Shown: piece by piece, positions 16,781-25,818 of the stretch
Numbering within the stretch: position 1 is the first letter of the stretch
Layout of the letters: every line of letters begins with the position of its first letter
Assembly: GCA_050116575.1 (NCBI GenBank)
Contig: JASFOJ010000001.1
Span: 48,981 to 112,980, forward strand
Direction: 5' to 3'
Origin: JAKEGK01 sp050116575
GTDB lineage: Bacteria; Pseudomonadota; Gammaproteobacteria; SZUA-152
DNA length: 64,000 nucleotides
Notes under the pieces: generated by a model
What the model saw: only the letters and a program-made list of their open reading frames with translations
The model's database searches: none
Told to the model about the DNA's origin: nothing
Program-made: the position numbers and the translations under genes

Positions 16781-17056
16781 ATGTCACGAAGTCGAAAAAA
16801 TTTATCGGATAATAAGAAATCGCTGGAAGTTAAAATGAGCGACAGTCTGTCAAATCTCAAACAATTCAGTTTACAAATGACAGAAAACATCGACTTTAAC
16901 AGTTTTGACGTGTTATCCGTGACCCGGGTTGATGAGGAGCAGTCCTATACCCGCTACTTTAGTCACCGCAAAGTCGATACCCAGGGTTGGCGCATCGCCG
17001 CCGACGCTCTGCGGCGCTTCATGCCGTTGTTTTTTCGTCGCTATAAACTCAATTAG
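16781..17056 (+). CDS. Hypothetical protein, 91 aa
   Basis: I do not recognise this protein. It has a polar basic N-terminus (SRSRKNLSDNKKSLE), a middle with FDVLSVTRVDEEQSYTRYFS and a basic end LRRFMPLFFRRYKLN. There is no signal peptide or membrane helix. The ATG follows GGTGGTGAG as a plausible ribosome-binding site. Met19 (MSDSLSNLKQF) is another possible start. It stands alone between suhB and pilU. Confidence 0.45.
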   Translation: MSRSRKNLSDNKKSLEVKMSDSLSNLKQFSLQMTENIDFNSFDVLSVTRVDEEQSYTRYFSHRKVDTQGWRIAADALRRFMPLFFRRYKLN

Positions 17057-17339
17057 CCCATATCTGGCACAGTCCGCCACCGACCTTCCACCCCGTCTTG
17101 TTCGTCTCCGCACGTAGCCGTCCTTGCAAAGGCCGGTTGATGTTCCTTTGCAACGAAATTTTGGTACACTGCGATAAGGCGTTTTGCACAAAATTCCCGC
17201 ATTGCCGCGGTCTTCTCACACACGGTCAACACCGCGGACCATGATGTAACGTCATGACAGGCGCGCTAGCGCGCCGCCGGCAATGTTTAACAGCCCAAAA
17301 GCCGAGCCCTTATAAAATCTTGAACATAGAGTAGTAGTT
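17057..17339. other. Intergenic region upstream of pilU
   Basis: About 280 bp without a convincing gene. It contains GC-rich short repeats (GCGCGCTAGCGCGCC near 17260) that could form a small hairpin 70 bp before pilU. No clear promoter hexamers were identified. Confidence 0.4.
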
Positions 17340-18476
17340 ATGGACCTATTATCGAAATTGCTAAAGGAAATGATCAACACTGGCGCATCGGATTTGTTTT
17401 TGAGCACCGGCACCGCTCCCGTTTTCCGTATTAACGGCAAACTCAGACCGGTCAACATCCCCCCCTTGGGTTCCGGCCGCACAGAGAAAATGGCCAACCT
17501 GATCATGACCAAAGACCAGATCGCCGCTTTCGAGCGCAATCCGGAAGCCAATATCGGCTGCACCATCCCGGGCATCGGGCGTTTCCGTTTCAATATGTTC
17601 AAGCAGCGCAATGAGACCGCCATGGTGATACGCGCGGTTCCATCGTCGGTACCGGACTTTGAAACCCTGGGGATACCCGCCGTATTGCGGGATATCGTGA
17701 TGATGAGGCGGGGGCTGGTGCTGGTAGTCGGCCCTTCAGGCGCGGGTAAGTCCACGACCCTGGCAGCGATGATTGATTACCGCAACAATCACGAACTCAG
17801 CCATATCATAACCATCGAAGACCCCATTGAATACGTTATTGAACATAAGAAGTCCATCGTTAACCAGCGCGAACTGGGCGTTGACACCAATTCCTATCAC
17901 AACGCCCTGATTAACGCGCTGCGCCAGTCGCCGGACGTTATCATGGTGGGTGAAATTCGTGACCGTGACATGATGGAAAACGTGCTGGAATTTTCCGATA
18001 CCGGACACCTGTGCCTGGCGACAATGCATTCCAACAACGCCTCACAGGCGTTTGACCGCATCGTCCATATGTTCCCCAAGGACAAGCATGAACAGATCTG
18101 CATCGGGCTGTCTCATAACGTTAAAGCCGTGGTGTCGCAAATTCTGGTGCCCACCATTGACGGCGGTCGCACCGTGGCTACGGAATTGCTGACGATGACA
18201 CCACGCATCGCCGACCTGATCTCACGAGGCAATTTTGGCGAACTGCACGACGTACTGGAAAAAGACACCAATTCCGGTATGTTTACCATGGACCAGTCTC
18301 TATATCATTTGTTCTGCCATGGCCGGATCTCCGAAGAAACCGCGCTGGCCTATGCCAACTCGGTGAGCAATATGAGGTTGCAGATTCGCCTGTCGGGCCA
18401 GGGCACCAACAACAAGAGAAAACCCAAATCCACCAAGCCGGAAGAAAATACCGTCACGGTGGTATCACCGCAATAG
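17340..18476 (+). CDS. pilU: Type IV pilus retraction ATPase, PilU-like
   Basis: Hexameric cytoplasmic motor ATPase of the PilT/PilU branch that supports pilus retraction and twitching. Walker A is GPSGAGKST at 131-139 and Walker B is IMVGEIRD at 201-208. The Asp and His boxes show as ITIEDPIEY and GHLCLATMHSNNASQA. Length (378 aa) and details such as HIITIEDPIEYVIEHKKSIV fit PilU better than PilT. PilT, usually next to PilU, is not in the window. Here it leads a group with a sulfurtransferase and a reductase (gaps of 34 and 27 bp), an unusual company. Confidence 0.88.
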   Translation: MDLLSKLLKEMINTGASDLFLSTGTAPVFRINGKLRPVNIPPLGSGRTEKMANLIMTKDQIAAFERNPEANIGCTIPGIGRFRFNMFKQRNETAMVIRAVPSSVPDFETLGIPAVLRDIVMMRRGLVLVVGPSGAGKSTTLAAMIDYRNNHELSHIITIEDPIEYVIEHKKSIVNQRELGVDTNSYHNALINALRQSPDVIMVGEIRDRDMMENVLEFSDTGHLCLATMHSNNASQAFDRIVHMFPKDKHEQICIGLSHNVKAVVSQILVPTIDGGRTVATELLTMTPRIADLISRGNFGELHDVLEKDTNSGMFTMDQSLYHLFCHGRISEETALAYANSVSNMRLQIRLSGQGTNNKRKPKSTKPEENTVTVVSPQ

Positions 18477-18510
18477 TACGCAGCATAAATAACCAAAGCC
18501 AACTCAATTT

Positions 18511-19341
18511 ATGGATGACATTCGACTCCCCCTGGTAGTGGAACCTGATCAATTAGTGCCGGTACTGGAAAACCACGACTTGCTCGTTGTCGATCTGTGC
18601 AAGCCGGAAACCTATGCGCAGGGGCATATTCCGGGGGCCGTGCACCTCGACTACAAGCAAATCATTGCCGCCCAAAAACCGGTCATGGGGCTGGTGCCGG
18701 ATGCCGATCACCTCGGTCAACTGATGTCACAAATCGGCGCCACGCCACAAACGCACATCGTGGCTTATGATGATGAAGGTGGCGGCAGAGCGGCGCGTTT
18801 GCTTTATACCCTGGACATTATGCAACATAATCATTATTCGCTATTGAATGGCGGTATACATGCCTGGGCCAATGAGGGCCATCCACTGGAAACAACTGTC
18901 AACACCCGGGCGACCACCGACTATGCCGTCACATTGCAACAGCAACCGGTTGCCACTAAGGATTTTATTCTGCAACGCCTCGGTGATCCGCAATTGGCGC
19001 TGATTGACGCCCGCACGCCGGCTGAATACAGCGGTGAGAAAAAGCTGGCGGCCAGAGGTGGCCATATACCGGGAGCGACGAACCTGGACTGGGTCAATCT
19101 TATTGACCGACAGCACAATATGCGCCTTAAGCCGGACTCGGAAATAAAACAATTACTGGCGAATATCGGCGTTAACGCCGAATCGTTTGCCGACAATCCC
19201 GTCGTTGTTTATTGCCAGACCCATCACCGGTCGGCACTCACGTACATCGCATTAAAAAATCTGGGGTACAGCGATGTTAAAGGTTATCCCGGCTCCTGGT
19301 CGGAATGGGGCAACGCCGATGATACCCCTGTGGAAACGTGA
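18511..19341 (+). CDS. Sulfurtransferase with two rhodanese domains
   Basis: Protein of 276 aa with tandem rhodanese domains like thiosulfate or 3-mercaptopyruvate sulfurtransferases. The first domain (about 8-125) carries DLCKPETYAQGHIPGAVHLDY and lacks the active cysteine. The second (about 145-270) has the active loop VVYCQTHHRSALTY, with the catalytic Cys in CQTHHRS. This loop differs from the CG-rich loop of E. coli SseA, so the donor cannot be set from sequence. It lies in a short operon-like row between pilU and a flavin reductase. Confidence 0.88.
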   Translation: MDDIRLPLVVEPDQLVPVLENHDLLVVDLCKPETYAQGHIPGAVHLDYKQIIAAQKPVMGLVPDADHLGQLMSQIGATPQTHIVAYDDEGGGRAARLLYTLDIMQHNHYSLLNGGIHAWANEGHPLETTVNTRATTDYAVTLQQQPVATKDFILQRLGDPQLALIDARTPAEYSGEKKLAARGGHIPGATNLDWVNLIDRQHNMRLKPDSEIKQLLANIGVNAESFADNPVVVYCQTHHRSALTYIALKNLGYSDVKGYPGSWSEWGNADDTPVET

Positions 19342-19368
19342 TAATAGTAAACAGGTGTATCTTCGACA

Positions 19369-20094
19369 ATGCAAATCTGTACCACGATCAAGTCCATCGA
19401 GCAAAAAACGCCGCAAATCAAGTCAATCGTACTGGAATACGGGGATGAAGATTTCCGGTTTTACCCGGGACAATGGATCGATGTTCACTTGAGTATTGAC
19501 GACGAAAGTCACAATAGCTGTTATTCCATCACGTCCATTCCATCATCACGCCGTTGTATTGAAATCGCCGTCAAACTGGCGCCCGACTTTCCCATCACCC
19601 GTCATCTTCATCGAAACAGCAAGGCCGGTGACCGGATATTTATTTCCAGGGCCCAGGGCGACCTATACCTGGACAACAATATTGCCGGTCCATTTGTGTT
19701 TATCGCCGGCGGTATCGGAATTACGCCACTTTACAGTATGATTCGCCACCTGCTGGCTCACAAAACGCGCGAGCCTGTGGTGTTGTTGTATAGTATTGCG
19801 ACGCGCGATGAATTTTTGTTTGAAACTGAACTCAGGACGCTGCAGGATCAGCATGAAAATTTCCGCGTGATCACAACGGTTACGAGGAACGGTAACGGTA
19901 ACAACAACCGCAGATCCTGTTACGGCCGCATCAATCGCGATATGTTGCTCTCAACGCAATTGCCGCCACGCGCCAATTATTATCTGTGTGGCCCGCCGCC
20001 CATGGTGGATGCGGTGGTCGAAATGCTGGAGGGATTGCTCGAAGAACTGGAAATTACCGGTGACCATATTCACTACGACAAGTGGTGGTCCTGA
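19369..20094 (+). CDS. FAD/NAD(P)H oxidoreductase, ferredoxin-reductase fold
   Basis: Soluble reductase of 241 aa. The N-terminal FAD-binding barrel (about 1-100) has FRFYPGQWIDVHL and SCYSITSIPSS. The NAD(P)-binding domain has VFIAGGIGITPLYSMIRHLL and ends with LCGPPPMVDAVVEML. No iron-sulfur motif is present, so it likely works with a separate partner. It starts 27 bp after the sulfurtransferase gene and is probably cotranscribed; a joint role in sulfur chemistry is inference. It ends 9 bp from the convergent transglycosylase gene. Confidence 0.85.
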   Translation: MQICTTIKSIEQKTPQIKSIVLEYGDEDFRFYPGQWIDVHLSIDDESHNSCYSITSIPSSRRCIEIAVKLAPDFPITRHLHRNSKAGDRIFISRAQGDLYLDNNIAGPFVFIAGGIGITPLYSMIRHLLAHKTREPVVLLYSIATRDEFLFETELRTLQDQHENFRVITTVTRNGNGNNNRRSCYGRINRDMLLSTQLPPRANYYLCGPPPMVDAVVEMLEGLLEELEITGDHIHYDKWWS

Positions 20095-20103
20095 CCACAC
20101 GCC

Positions 20104-22311
20104 TCAGGGTTCGCCGGTACGGGCAACACGTTTTTGCGTTAATTTCGTGTAAGCCAGATAGCGGTCGCGAATTTGCCGTACGTATTTGACCGGCTCACTG
20201 CCGCGCACATAACCGTGTTTGGCTTTACGCGCATACTTGCGTTTGGATAACAACAACATCGCGCGTTCCACGTTACCAAACCAACGTGTCGGTTCCCATC
20301 CCTGGCGCCGCGCCAGGGCGCGCGCATCCCTCACATGACCGACGCCGGCATTATACGCTGCCAGGGTAAACCACATGCGATCCTTGACCGGCAGTTCCGG
20401 TTCAAAGCGTTCCCGTACCCAGTCCAGGTATTTGACGCCGGCTTCCAGACCCTGCTTGGGATCCCTGAGATTGTGAATACCCAGTTCCCTTGCCGTGCGC
20501 GGCATTACCTGCATTAAACCCCGGGCGCCGGCCCAGGATTTTGCCTGGGGATCGAACCGGCTTTCCTGATACATTTGCGCGACGACCAAGCGCCAGTCGA
20601 AATTGTATTCCTGCGCGTATTGGCGAACCATGTCATCGTACGGCGATAGCTGTCCGTCCCCTCTGTCGACGCGTTGTTGCAGCCGTTTGGCAATGGTTTT
20701 GGGTTTTTCAAAATATTTTTTATGAGTAATGTTATAGAATAGCCCCCGGTATTCCTCGTCTAGGTAATCGTTCACGGCCTGCAACAGTTTTGGCGAGTCG
20801 GTGCGAACTACCCAGCCGTGTGACACTTCCTTGCCCAGATTTAATAACCCCTTGATATCATCTCGCCAGGTCAGCTCGATATTCAGTATATTGCTGTCCG
20901 CCAGCGTCAAGTCGTAATCACCGGAAGCGACTTTGGCAATAATCTGTTCAGTTTCTTCATTTTCGGGCACGACTTTTATATTCATATCCACGCCTTGCTG
21001 CCTGATATCCTGCAACGTGCGCCAGTACGAACTGCTGCGGCGGACACAAATGGTTCTACCGGCCAATTGGCTGATATCATCCATTTCATCATCATCACTG
21101 CGGCCGACGATAATTTCATACACCTTGTTGTAGGGCCGTGAATAACGCACGGTGGGCGACGGATTGATTTCAGGAATCGTCAGCGATGCCGCCACCATAT
21201 CGCCTTTGCCCTGTACCAGCCAACGCAATAACACATCCCGAGTAGGTGCCACTACCATTTCCAGCCGTACACCCATGCGATCGGCGAAATGTTTGGCAAG
21301 TTCGTACTCGAAGCCCATTAACTCGCCACGCCAGAGAAAATACGTTGCCGCATTGTTACGGGTGATGACCCGCAGGACGTTGCGTTCTTTAATTTGATCC
21401 AGATCAGCCTTGTAATTTTTACCGCTTCGCGATATCAGGTTTTCACGGTTGAGAAAATTATTAAGGGCTTGTTGCAGTTTTTCCGCATCGGGCCTGACCG
21501 CCCAGCCAATAGGGCGTTCGCCGGAAACACTGAATGCCACTTTCAGATCCGGCTGCGCAGGTAGTACCGCATTAATGAGATTGCTATCGGCAACGGTTGC
21601 ATCGTACTTGCCAGCGGCCACACCATCCAGCAGGTCTATAACGGAGTTGCTTGCCGGTACCTGCTGTAAATCGATGCCGGGATGATTAGACTTATGCCTT
21701 TGCATCGTTTCCCAATAAGATGTGGATTTCAACAGGGCGACAGTTTTGCCCTTGAGGTCTTTCAAATCTTTTACCGGATTATCGGACCGTACGATCAATT
21801 GCTCCTTGGCCACCGCCACCGGCACGGAAAAAGCCACCTGCTCCTTGCGTTGATCGGTAATGGTAAGATTCGACGCTATAACGTCTCCCTTGCCTTCCAG
21901 CATCATGGGTATCAACCGGTCGAAACGCTTGACGTAAATCCATTCCGGCTTCAGGCCCTGCTCCTGCGCAAAGCGAATGATTAAATCGGATTCGTAGTGA
22001 ACCGGCAAACCCTGGCGGGGCAAATATGGCACCTCTAGTCCCGCATCGCTCACTAAAATGCGCAGTTTTCCCCGCTCCTTTAACGCGGGCAAATCACCCT
22101 GCTCTACGTAGTTCTCGAATGACTTGTCAGGGCTTGGTGCGTTGGCGGCGGTCCCGTCCGATTTATCGGACGCATCACAGCCAGTCATGGCGATTGCAAA
22201 CAAAAGCAATAGCGTGATCATCAAAAGGTAATTGATTAAATATAAAGAACGGTTAGTTATGGTCGCGGCTTGCATCGATGACGATATAGCAATTATTTTG
22301 GGAAAATTCAT
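20104..22311 (-). CDS. MltF-like membrane-bound lytic transglycosylase with two SBP domains
   Basis: Predicted outer-membrane lipoprotein that cleaves peptidoglycan. A hydrophobic N-terminus ends in a lipobox AMTGC (Cys45). Two tandem family-3 solute-binding domains follow. The first (about 78-310) has GKLRILVSDAG and GKGDVIASNLTITDQRKEQV. The second (about 312-550) has RNVLRVITRNN and GKGDMVAASLTIPEINPS. The C-terminal SLT domain (about 575-700) has VAQMYQESRFDPQAKSWAGA with the catalytic Glu, then GLMQVMPRTARELG and TLAAYNAGVGHV. E. coli MltF has one SBP domain and about 518 aa; this protein has two and 735 aa. The exact start is uncertain; Met31 is an alternative. Confidence 0.88.
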   Translation of the reverse strand: MNFPKIIAISSSMQAATITNRSLYLINYLLMITLLLLFAIAMTGCDASDKSDGTAANAPSPDKSFENYVEQGDLPALKERGKLRILVSDAGLEVPYLPRQGLPVHYESDLIIRFAQEQGLKPEWIYVKRFDRLIPMMLEGKGDVIASNLTITDQRKEQVAFSVPVAVAKEQLIVRSDNPVKDLKDLKGKTVALLKSTSYWETMQRHKSNHPGIDLQQVPASNSVIDLLDGVAAGKYDATVADSNLINAVLPAQPDLKVAFSVSGERPIGWAVRPDAEKLQQALNNFLNRENLISRSGKNYKADLDQIKERNVLRVITRNNAATYFLWRGELMGFEYELAKHFADRMGVRLEMVVAPTRDVLLRWLVQGKGDMVAASLTIPEINPSPTVRYSRPYNKVYEIIVGRSDDDEMDDISQLAGRTICVRRSSSYWRTLQDIRQQGVDMNIKVVPENEETEQIIAKVASGDYDLTLADSNILNIELTWRDDIKGLLNLGKEVSHGWVVRTDSPKLLQAVNDYLDEEYRGLFYNITHKKYFEKPKTIAKRLQQRVDRGDGQLSPYDDMVRQYAQEYNFDWRLVVAQMYQESRFDPQAKSWAGARGLMQVMPRTARELGIHNLRDPKQGLEAGVKYLDWVRERFEPELPVKDRMWFTLAAYNAGVGHVRDARALARRQGWEPTRWFGNVERAMLLLSKRKYARKAKHGYVRGSEPVKYVRQIRDRYLAYTKLTQKRVARTGEP

Positions 22312-22463
22312 TCAAAAAAAGAAAAAATACACAACGCTACAGATTAATTAATCCGCGCGAACGCGCTAATTGACACAATCCTCGCACCCGGTTACGGATT
22401 CAACATTAACAGCTTAGCACAACCATCAACCGGCTTTCGTTGCATGGTTACCGTTATACGCAA

Positions 22464-25400
22464 TCATTTCAACGCCAGCAACGTTGCATTACCGCCAATG
22501 GCAGCGGTATTGGTCGTTAATACCCTCTCTGTGGCAAAACGATATAAATAGTGGGGTCCGCCCGCTTTGGGCCCGGTCCCCGACAGACCTTCACCGCCAA
22601 ACGGTTGCACACCCACGACCGAACCGATGATATTACGATTGACGTAAATGTTGCCCACATGAACCCGTTGCTGAATATAGCGGGCTTTTTCCTCGATGCG
22701 GCTGTGGATACCCAGGGTAAGGCCGTAGCGGGTATCGTTGATTGCAGCAATAACCTCGTCCAGTTCACCGGCGTCATAGCGAATAACGTGCAGCACGGGA
22801 CCAAAGACTTCATACTGTAGTTGGGATAACGCATCGATTTCGTAAACGCACGGCGCAAAATAACTGCCTTTTGCCCATCGTTCATCGTCGACCACTGAAT
22901 ACACCTTACGACCATGCTGCTCCAACCACTGTATATGGCTTTGCAGTTTTTGTTTCGCGGCGTTATCAATCACCGGCCCCACATCCGTTGCCAACCAGGC
23001 GGGATCCCCGACATTCAGTTCCTGCATGGCCCCTTTTAGTAGCGCCAGCATGCGAGGTGCCACATCCTGTTGCACAAACAACACCCGCAAGGCCGAACAA
23101 CGCTGGCCGGCGCTGTTAAACGCCGATTTGACCACATCCACGACCACCTGCTCTGGCAAAGCGGAGCTGTCGACAATCATGACGTTCTGTCCGCCCGTCT
23201 CGGCGATCAGCGGCACAATGGCACCGCCCCGTTGCGCCAGTTTAAGATTAATATCGTTGGCCGTTTGTGTTGAGCCGGTAAAGGCAACGCCGGCGATGCG
23301 CGGATCGTCAATCAGGCGATTGCCCACCACCGCGCCGGAACCTGGTAAAAACTGCAACGCCGGTTCCGGTACACCCGCAGCGTGCAGTAATTGCACTACC
23401 TGCATGGCAATCAGCGGCGTCTGGCTTGCGGGTTTGGCGATCACGCTGTTGCCAGCCATCAGGGCCGCAACGATCTGGCCACAGAAAATCGCCAGGGGAA
23501 AATTCCACGGACTAATACACGCAAATACACCGCGCCCATGGAGCGTCAATACATTGGATTCCCCCGTGGGCCCAGGTAGCTGTTCGGGACGGAATACCCT
23601 GGTTCGCGCCAGACAGGCATAGTAGCGGCAAAAGTCCACGGCTTCCCGCACTTCCGAGACCGCATCGGGGATACAACGCCCACCTTCGCGCACAATCAGC
23701 GAGATGAACCTGGCGCGGTTTTCTTCCAACAACTCCGCTGCACGTTCTGCGATATCGGCCCGTTCCGTGACCGGCATATTATTCCAGTCAATACAGGCCG
23801 CTTGCGCGGACGCGATGGCCTGCTCGACGTGTGCTTCATTGGCGGTAATCACCTCACCGATGGTTTGCTGGCAATCAGCGGGATTGACCACTGGGTGTGG
23901 CTCGCCATCCACCCGTTCGCCGTCAATGAGCGGCGCCGCGCTCCATTGCCGATCACTGTAGGTCTGTAACTGTGTTTGCAGTTGCCGCAGCGTCTGTTCA
24001 TCACTAACGTTAATGCCGGATGAATTCCGCCGCTGTTCGCCAAAAATCGATTCAGGTAGCGGTATCGCCGGATGCGGCGATGGATTGGAACCCTGCACCC
24101 ATTGCACGGGATCAGCGACAATGTCTTCCACCGGTTGGCGGTCATCAGTAATCCGGTTCACGAACGACGTGTTGGCACCGTTTTCCAGTAGCCGGCGCAC
24201 CAGATACGGCAACAAATCCTTGTGGCTGCCAACGGGCGCATAGACACGGCAGGCGATGCTATTGTCGTTGTTCAGCAGTGCCTGATAGAGGGCTTCTCCC
24301 ATGCCGTGCAAGCGTTGCATTTCAAACGTCTTGCGTTCACCCGCCATTTGTAACACCGCGGCCGCGGTATGAGCATTGTGGGTGGCAAACTGAGGATAAA
24401 CCATCTCTCCGATGTTTAATAATTTCTGCGCGCAGGCGAGGTACGACACATCGGTGTGTTGCTTACGGGTAAACACCGGATACCCGGACAACCCCTGTTC
24501 CTGGGCACGTTTGACTTCGGTATCCCAATACGCCCCTTTGACCAGCCGCACCATGATGTGGCGCCCGTTACGGCTGGCAAGATCGGCCAGCCAGTCGATA
24601 ACGTAGGGCGCACGCTTCTGATATGACTGGATCACCACTCCCAATCCCGGCCAGTGAGCAAACTGTGGATCAGTCAATATGGCTTCGATGACATCGAGGG
24701 TGATATCCAGCCGGTCGGCTTCCTCGCCGTCAATGGTCATACTCAGATTGGCCTGTTGTGCCACTTGGGCCAATGCCATCACCCGGGGTATCAGTTCATT
24801 CAATAGACGCTCGCGCTGCGCGTACTCAAACCGCGGGTGTAGCGCGGACAGTTTGACGGAAATACCGGGAGCACCGACAATATCGCTGCCGCCACCGTAA
24901 TGCTCAGCGATAACAGCAATGGCCTGGCGATAAACCTCGCCGTAGCGATCGGCATCTTCCTGGCTCAACGCCGCCTCCCCCAGCATGTCAAAGGAATAAC
25001 GGTATACCCGGTTTTCACTGGATTCACTGCGCGCCAATGCTTCTTCGATGGAACGGCCCATGACAAACTGATGCCCCATAATGCGCATGGCTTCTTTTAG
25101 CGCCGAACGTACCACCGGTTCGCTGACCCGTGCCATCAGGCCATTGACCATGGTCATGGGGTCACGTTGTGTGGCATCGTCCAGGGTAATCATACGCCCG
25201 GTGAGCATGAGCCCCCACGTACTGGCGTTGACAAACCATGACCGGCTGTTGCCCAGGTGCTGTTGCCAGTTAGCATTGGTGAGTTTGTCACGAATCAGCC
25301 GGTCCGCGGTATCGGCGTCCGGAATACGCAACAACGCCTCGGCCAGACAAAGCAGTACAATTCCTTCCCGGGATGATAAATCGTATTCCTGCAAAAACGC

Positions 25401-25604
25401 GTTGAGACCGCCGATTTGCTGACTTTTGTCTCGAACGTCGGTAACCAGTTGGCAGGCCTGACGGTAAATGGCATCTCGCAGCGCATCGTAGTTTTCCAGC
25501 TGCCGCAGCAATGAATTCACGCACTGGGTTTCGTCCGCCAGATGTGCCCGTTGGATCGCGTGGCGCTGTTGGTTCGTGAACGGAAAATGTGGTTTGAAAA
25601 TCAT
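22464..25604 (-). CDS. putA: Bifunctional proline dehydrogenase / L-glutamate-gamma-semialdehyde dehydrogenase
   Basis: Converts proline to glutamate in two steps with an FAD-dependent PRODH and an NAD-dependent P5C dehydrogenase. The PRODH barrel (about 170-470) has GVSRLSALHPRFE-like ISVKLSALHPRFEYAQ, MVRLVKGAYWDTEVKRAQEQ and ATHNAHTAAAV. The P5CDH part (about 540-1040) has CISPWNFPLAIF, VAFTGSTQTAND, AETGGQN and the catalytic cysteine in AGQRCSALRVL. It has 1046 aa and lacks the N-terminal ribbon-helix-helix DNA-binding domain of E. coli PutA (1320 aa), so it is the short type A form and cannot repress itself. The gene is divergent from cnoX. Confidence 0.96.
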   Translation of the reverse strand: MIFKPHFPFTNQQRHAIQRAHLADETQCVNSLLRQLENYDALRDAIYRQACQLVTDVRDKSQQIGGLNAFLQEYDLSSREGIVLLCLAEALLRIPDADTADRLIRDKLTNANWQQHLGNSRSWFVNASTWGLMLTGRMITLDDATQRDPMTMVNGLMARVSEPVVRSALKEAMRIMGHQFVMGRSIEEALARSESSENRVYRYSFDMLGEAALSQEDADRYGEVYRQAIAVIAEHYGGGSDIVGAPGISVKLSALHPRFEYAQRERLLNELIPRVMALAQVAQQANLSMTIDGEEADRLDITLDVIEAILTDPQFAHWPGLGVVIQSYQKRAPYVIDWLADLASRNGRHIMVRLVKGAYWDTEVKRAQEQGLSGYPVFTRKQHTDVSYLACAQKLLNIGEMVYPQFATHNAHTAAAVLQMAGERKTFEMQRLHGMGEALYQALLNNDNSIACRVYAPVGSHKDLLPYLVRRLLENGANTSFVNRITDDRQPVEDIVADPVQWVQGSNPSPHPAIPLPESIFGEQRRNSSGINVSDEQTLRQLQTQLQTYSDRQWSAAPLIDGERVDGEPHPVVNPADCQQTIGEVITANEAHVEQAIASAQAACIDWNNMPVTERADIAERAAELLEENRARFISLIVREGGRCIPDAVSEVREAVDFCRYYACLARTRVFRPEQLPGPTGESNVLTLHGRGVFACISPWNFPLAIFCGQIVAALMAGNSVIAKPASQTPLIAMQVVQLLHAAGVPEPALQFLPGSGAVVGNRLIDDPRIAGVAFTGSTQTANDINLKLAQRGGAIVPLIAETGGQNVMIVDSSALPEQVVVDVVKSAFNSAGQRCSALRVLFVQQDVAPRMLALLKGAMQELNVGDPAWLATDVGPVIDNAAKQKLQSHIQWLEQHGRKVYSVVDDERWAKGSYFAPCVYEIDALSQLQYEVFGPVLHVIRYDAGELDEVIAAINDTRYGLTLGIHSRIEEKARYIQQRVHVGNIYVNRNIIGSVVGVQPFGGEGLSGTGPKAGGPHYLYRFATERVLTTNTAAIGGNATLLALK

Positions 25605-25818
25605 AAAATAAAGAGTCGTCTTATCGCTTATATCTCTTTTCGATTATGCAATTCACCTACCATTACTATAGACTGTATAATTCACGACAATTTCTAACAA
25701 AACTGCGAAACCTCGCTGGCTGAGGTGCGCGGACGCCTTGAAGTTGGCACTTTCCGTCACCATCTGCTTACAATCCACTCAAAATCGCTCGTTATAAAGG
25801 AAAAAACGGAAGCAAGTT

